From: Planctomycetaceae bacterium
GTDB lineage: Bacteria > Planctomycetota > Planctomycetia > Pirellulales > Thermoguttaceae
Direction: 5' to 3'
DNA: 7,001 nt
Assembly: GCA_009783865.1 (NCBI GenBank)
Contig: WRCR01000213.1
Location: 1 to 7,001 of the forward strand
Below the pieces are notes generated by a model. It saw only the letters and a list, made by a program, of their open reading frames with translations. It was not told the DNA's origin and made no database searches. Positions 5,742-7,001 of this stretch are shown here, piece after piece (within the stretch, counting starts at the first letter, position 1; every line of letters begins with the position of its first letter). The position numbers were made by a program, and so were the translations under genes.

Positions 5742-6788
5742 TTACAGTTTCGCCAGTATCAGCAGTCCCAGACCGGCAATGAAGCACAGGAACATCGCTC
5801 CGAGCAGTTTTGAAGTTCCCTGCGGTGCGCTGCGGAATTCACGCCAGATAAAAACGCCCCAGATTGCGGAAATCAGCGTTGCCCCTTGTCCCAATCCGTA
5901 AGCAACCGCCGGAGATGCAACATTGGAAGCAAGGATATTCAGCGTCATTCCGACTGACCAGATTGCTCCGCCGATGAGACCCCAAAGATGGTCTTTGAAC
6001 CGCCCCTTGAAATAATCCAAGAGCGGAACCGGCGTGCCGACAAACGGCTTCAGCATTACTGCTGTGTTGAAGACGAAGTTGCTCAACAGTATTCCAAGCG
6101 TAAAAACGAAAATGGCAGAATATGGTGTCAATTTTCCCGTTTCGAGTGTTCCCTTGCTCAAATTTTCTGTCGTGACGGGAACGAGTAGTCCGAATAAATC
6201 GACCTGCGCCAATGATTTTGCAACGAAGAAATAAAACAGCGACATCAAAATACCGCAAAGGACGGAAAGTATGAGTCCCTTTGCGGAAACGCCTGCCTGC
6301 TGCCCCGGCAGTTTTTTATAAGCAACGGCATTGAGAATAATTGCTGCCGCTACAAGTCCGACACCGGAAAACAGGAGAGCCGCATTGCCGCCCGCTGGAT
6401 TACCGAAAAAATTGATTAAAACGCCGAGTACCAGTGCCAATCCGATACCTACCGGAAACGCAACGGACATACCAGCAATGGCGATAGCGGCAACGAGAAG
6501 AATGTTGGCGATATTGAAAATAACGCCGCCGATGAATGCGGACATCAGCGGTGAAAATTCCGCCTGATTCAGGTCGGCAATGAAGCCGCGTCCTGCTCCG
6601 CCGGTGCTACCAAGTGTCACTGCGAAGATGAGTGCTGTGATAACAACGCCAAAGACGTAATCCCAATAGAAGAGTTCGTACCGCCATGTCTTGCCAGCAA
6701 GTTTTTGGGTGTTAGCCCATGAACCCCAGCAAAGCATTGTGATGAAGCAGAAAATAACGGCAAGAGTATAATTTTCAACGAGAAACAT
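5742..6788 (-). CDS. GRP/DMT-superfamily 10-TM sugar permease
   Basis: A 348-residue, almost wholly hydrophobic protein with about ten membrane helices, arranged as in the glucose/ribose porter and RhaT-like branch of the drug/metabolite transporter superfamily. Typical are the first-helix CWGSWANTQKL (20-30) with the following ELFYWDYVFG (38-47), the glycine-rich helix SVAFPVGIGLALVLGVLIN (108-126), and the late SPAVAYGLGQGATLISAIWGVFIWREF stretch (292-318, read here in parts). Relatives import sugars such as rhamnose or glucose with a cation; the substrate cannot be assigned, and no sugar catabolic gene lies nearby in this window. GGAG stands six bases before the ATG at 6788. The gene is preceded by the candidate promoter and conserved motif at 6832-6897. 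Confidence 0.85.
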   Translation of the reverse strand: MFLVENYTLAVIFCFITMLCWGSWANTQKLAGKTWRYELFYWDYVFGVVITALIFAVTLGSTGGAGRGFIADLNQAEFSPLMSAFIGGVIFNIANILLVAAIAIAGMSVAFPVGIGLALVLGVLINFFGNPAGGNAALLFSGVGLVAAAIILNAVAYKKLPGQQAGVSAKGLILSVLCGILMSLFYFFVAKSLAQVDLFGLLVPVTTENLSKGTLETGKLTPYSAIFVFTLGILLSNFVFNTAVMLKPFVGTPVPLLDYFKGRFKDHLWGLIGGAIWSVGMTLNILASNVASPAVAYGLGQGATLISAIWGVFIWREFRSAPQGTSKLLGAMFLCFIAGLGLLILAKL

Positions 6789-6831
6789 AAAGGACTCCGC
6801 AAGTAAAAGGAACGAAACAACAGGTTCTTGT

Positions 6832-6856
6832 ATTCTACTTTATCGTGAGGGGAAAA
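6832..6856 (-). promoter_or_regulatory. Candidate promoter of the sugar permease gene
   Basis: On the minus strand TAGAAT (6837-6832) is a good -10 hexamer, preceded by 11 bases and TTTTCCCC (6856-6849). No good -35 lies 16-18 bases upstream (TATCTT at best), which would fit activator dependence through the motif at 6879-6897. The predicted start near 6825 gives a leader of about 37 bases. Confidence 0.4.
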
Positions 6857-6878
6857 GATAGAGGAAGGGGATTCTTTG

Positions 6879-6897
6879 CAGTCCGATTGCAAGTTTT
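6879..6897 (-). promoter_or_regulatory. Conserved promoter-upstream motif, sugar permease copy
   Basis: On the minus strand this reads AAAACTTGCAATCGGACTG, identical over 19 bases to the ribE copy, and ends 90 bases before the permease start codon. It begins right at the TGA of the probable upstream minus-strand gene. It is followed by 22 bases, TTTTCCCC (6856-6849), 11 bases and TAGAAT (6837-6832), the same layout as at cheX. This copy also forms a TTGCA-N7-TGCAA dyad (6877-6893). Confidence 0.55.
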
Positions 6898-7001
6898 CAG
6901 AATCCCAATAGTTTAATGAAGTTTTTCGGTTTGTTGGCGACACCTATTGCCTTTTTCGTCACCGCCTTGGTCTTGTCTCCCCACGTCCGCAATAGCGTCA
7001 A
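6897..7001 (-). CDS. Probable 3' end of an unidentified minus-strand gene (right-edge partial)
   Basis: A minus-strand frame is open from the right edge for 34 codons and ends with TGA at 6899-6897. The tail is lysine-rich and ends KNFIKLLGF. I do not recognise the protein. Codon composition is plausible, and the stop abuts the conserved motif upstream of the permease gene. A second minus frame is also open over most of this stretch, and a plus-strand frame from ATG 6916 encodes a signal-peptide-like start, so this call is tentative. Confidence 0.35.
   Translation of the reverse strand: MTLLRTWGDKTKAVTKKAIGVANKPKNFIKLLGF

Noticed and set aside
6916..7001. Plus-strand gene start with signal-peptide-like sequence
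   Set aside because: It has no Shine-Dalgarno and competes with a minus-strand frame of equal quality; only 28 codons are visible, so it is kept as a finding and not as a feature.

Overview
The window is ordinary bacterial chromosome of moderate GC content with dense, intact reading frames. The protein flavours suggest a flagellated, diderm, environmental bacterium, most likely a planctomycete or a relative: a large MMPL-type RND protein, an EGY-like M50 protease, a CheX-like protein, a FlgF-like rod protein and a 10-TM sugar permease. That placement is inference from protein style, not from a marker gene. There is no mobile element, CRISPR array, rRNA or tRNA that I can see.

Layout: (1) 1-1835 (+) is the C-terminal half of an RND/MMPL membrane protein cut by the left edge. 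(2) 1808-3837 (-) is a compact three-gene unit, ribE (riboflavin synthase) then crcB (fluoride channel) then a site-2-type M50 protease. It runs convergently into the MMPL gene and overlaps it by 28 bases. (3) 3838-4335 is a 498-bp divergent intergenic region holding the ribE and cheX promoters. (4) 4336-4815 (+) is a CheX-like protein, convergent with (5) 4831-5619 (-), a FlgF/FlgG-family flagellar rod protein. (6) 5742-6788 (-) is a GRP/DMT-type sugar permease. (7) From 6897 to the right edge there is probably the 3' end of another minus-strand gene, though a plus-strand start is a competing reading.

The most notable signal is not a gene. An 18-19 base motif, AAAACTTGCARTCGGACTG, occurs three times. 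Each copy points toward the gene it precedes (ribE, cheX, sugar permease) and lies 71-109 bases upstream of the start codon. In the cheX and permease copies it is followed by exactly 22 bases, then TTTTCCCC, then 10 or 11 bases, then a -10-like hexamer (TATAAT or TAGAAT). The ribE copy shows a weaker version with the same spacing. This looks like a composite promoter or activator site shared by three functionally unrelated transcription units, and hence a possible small regulon.

Both convergent gene junctions also carry perfect short hairpins over a stop codon. The first has its loop GTGA (GNRA type) containing the stop codon of the MMPL gene. The MMPL protein carries what looks like a helix-hairpin-helix-type insert in its second extracytoplasmic loop.
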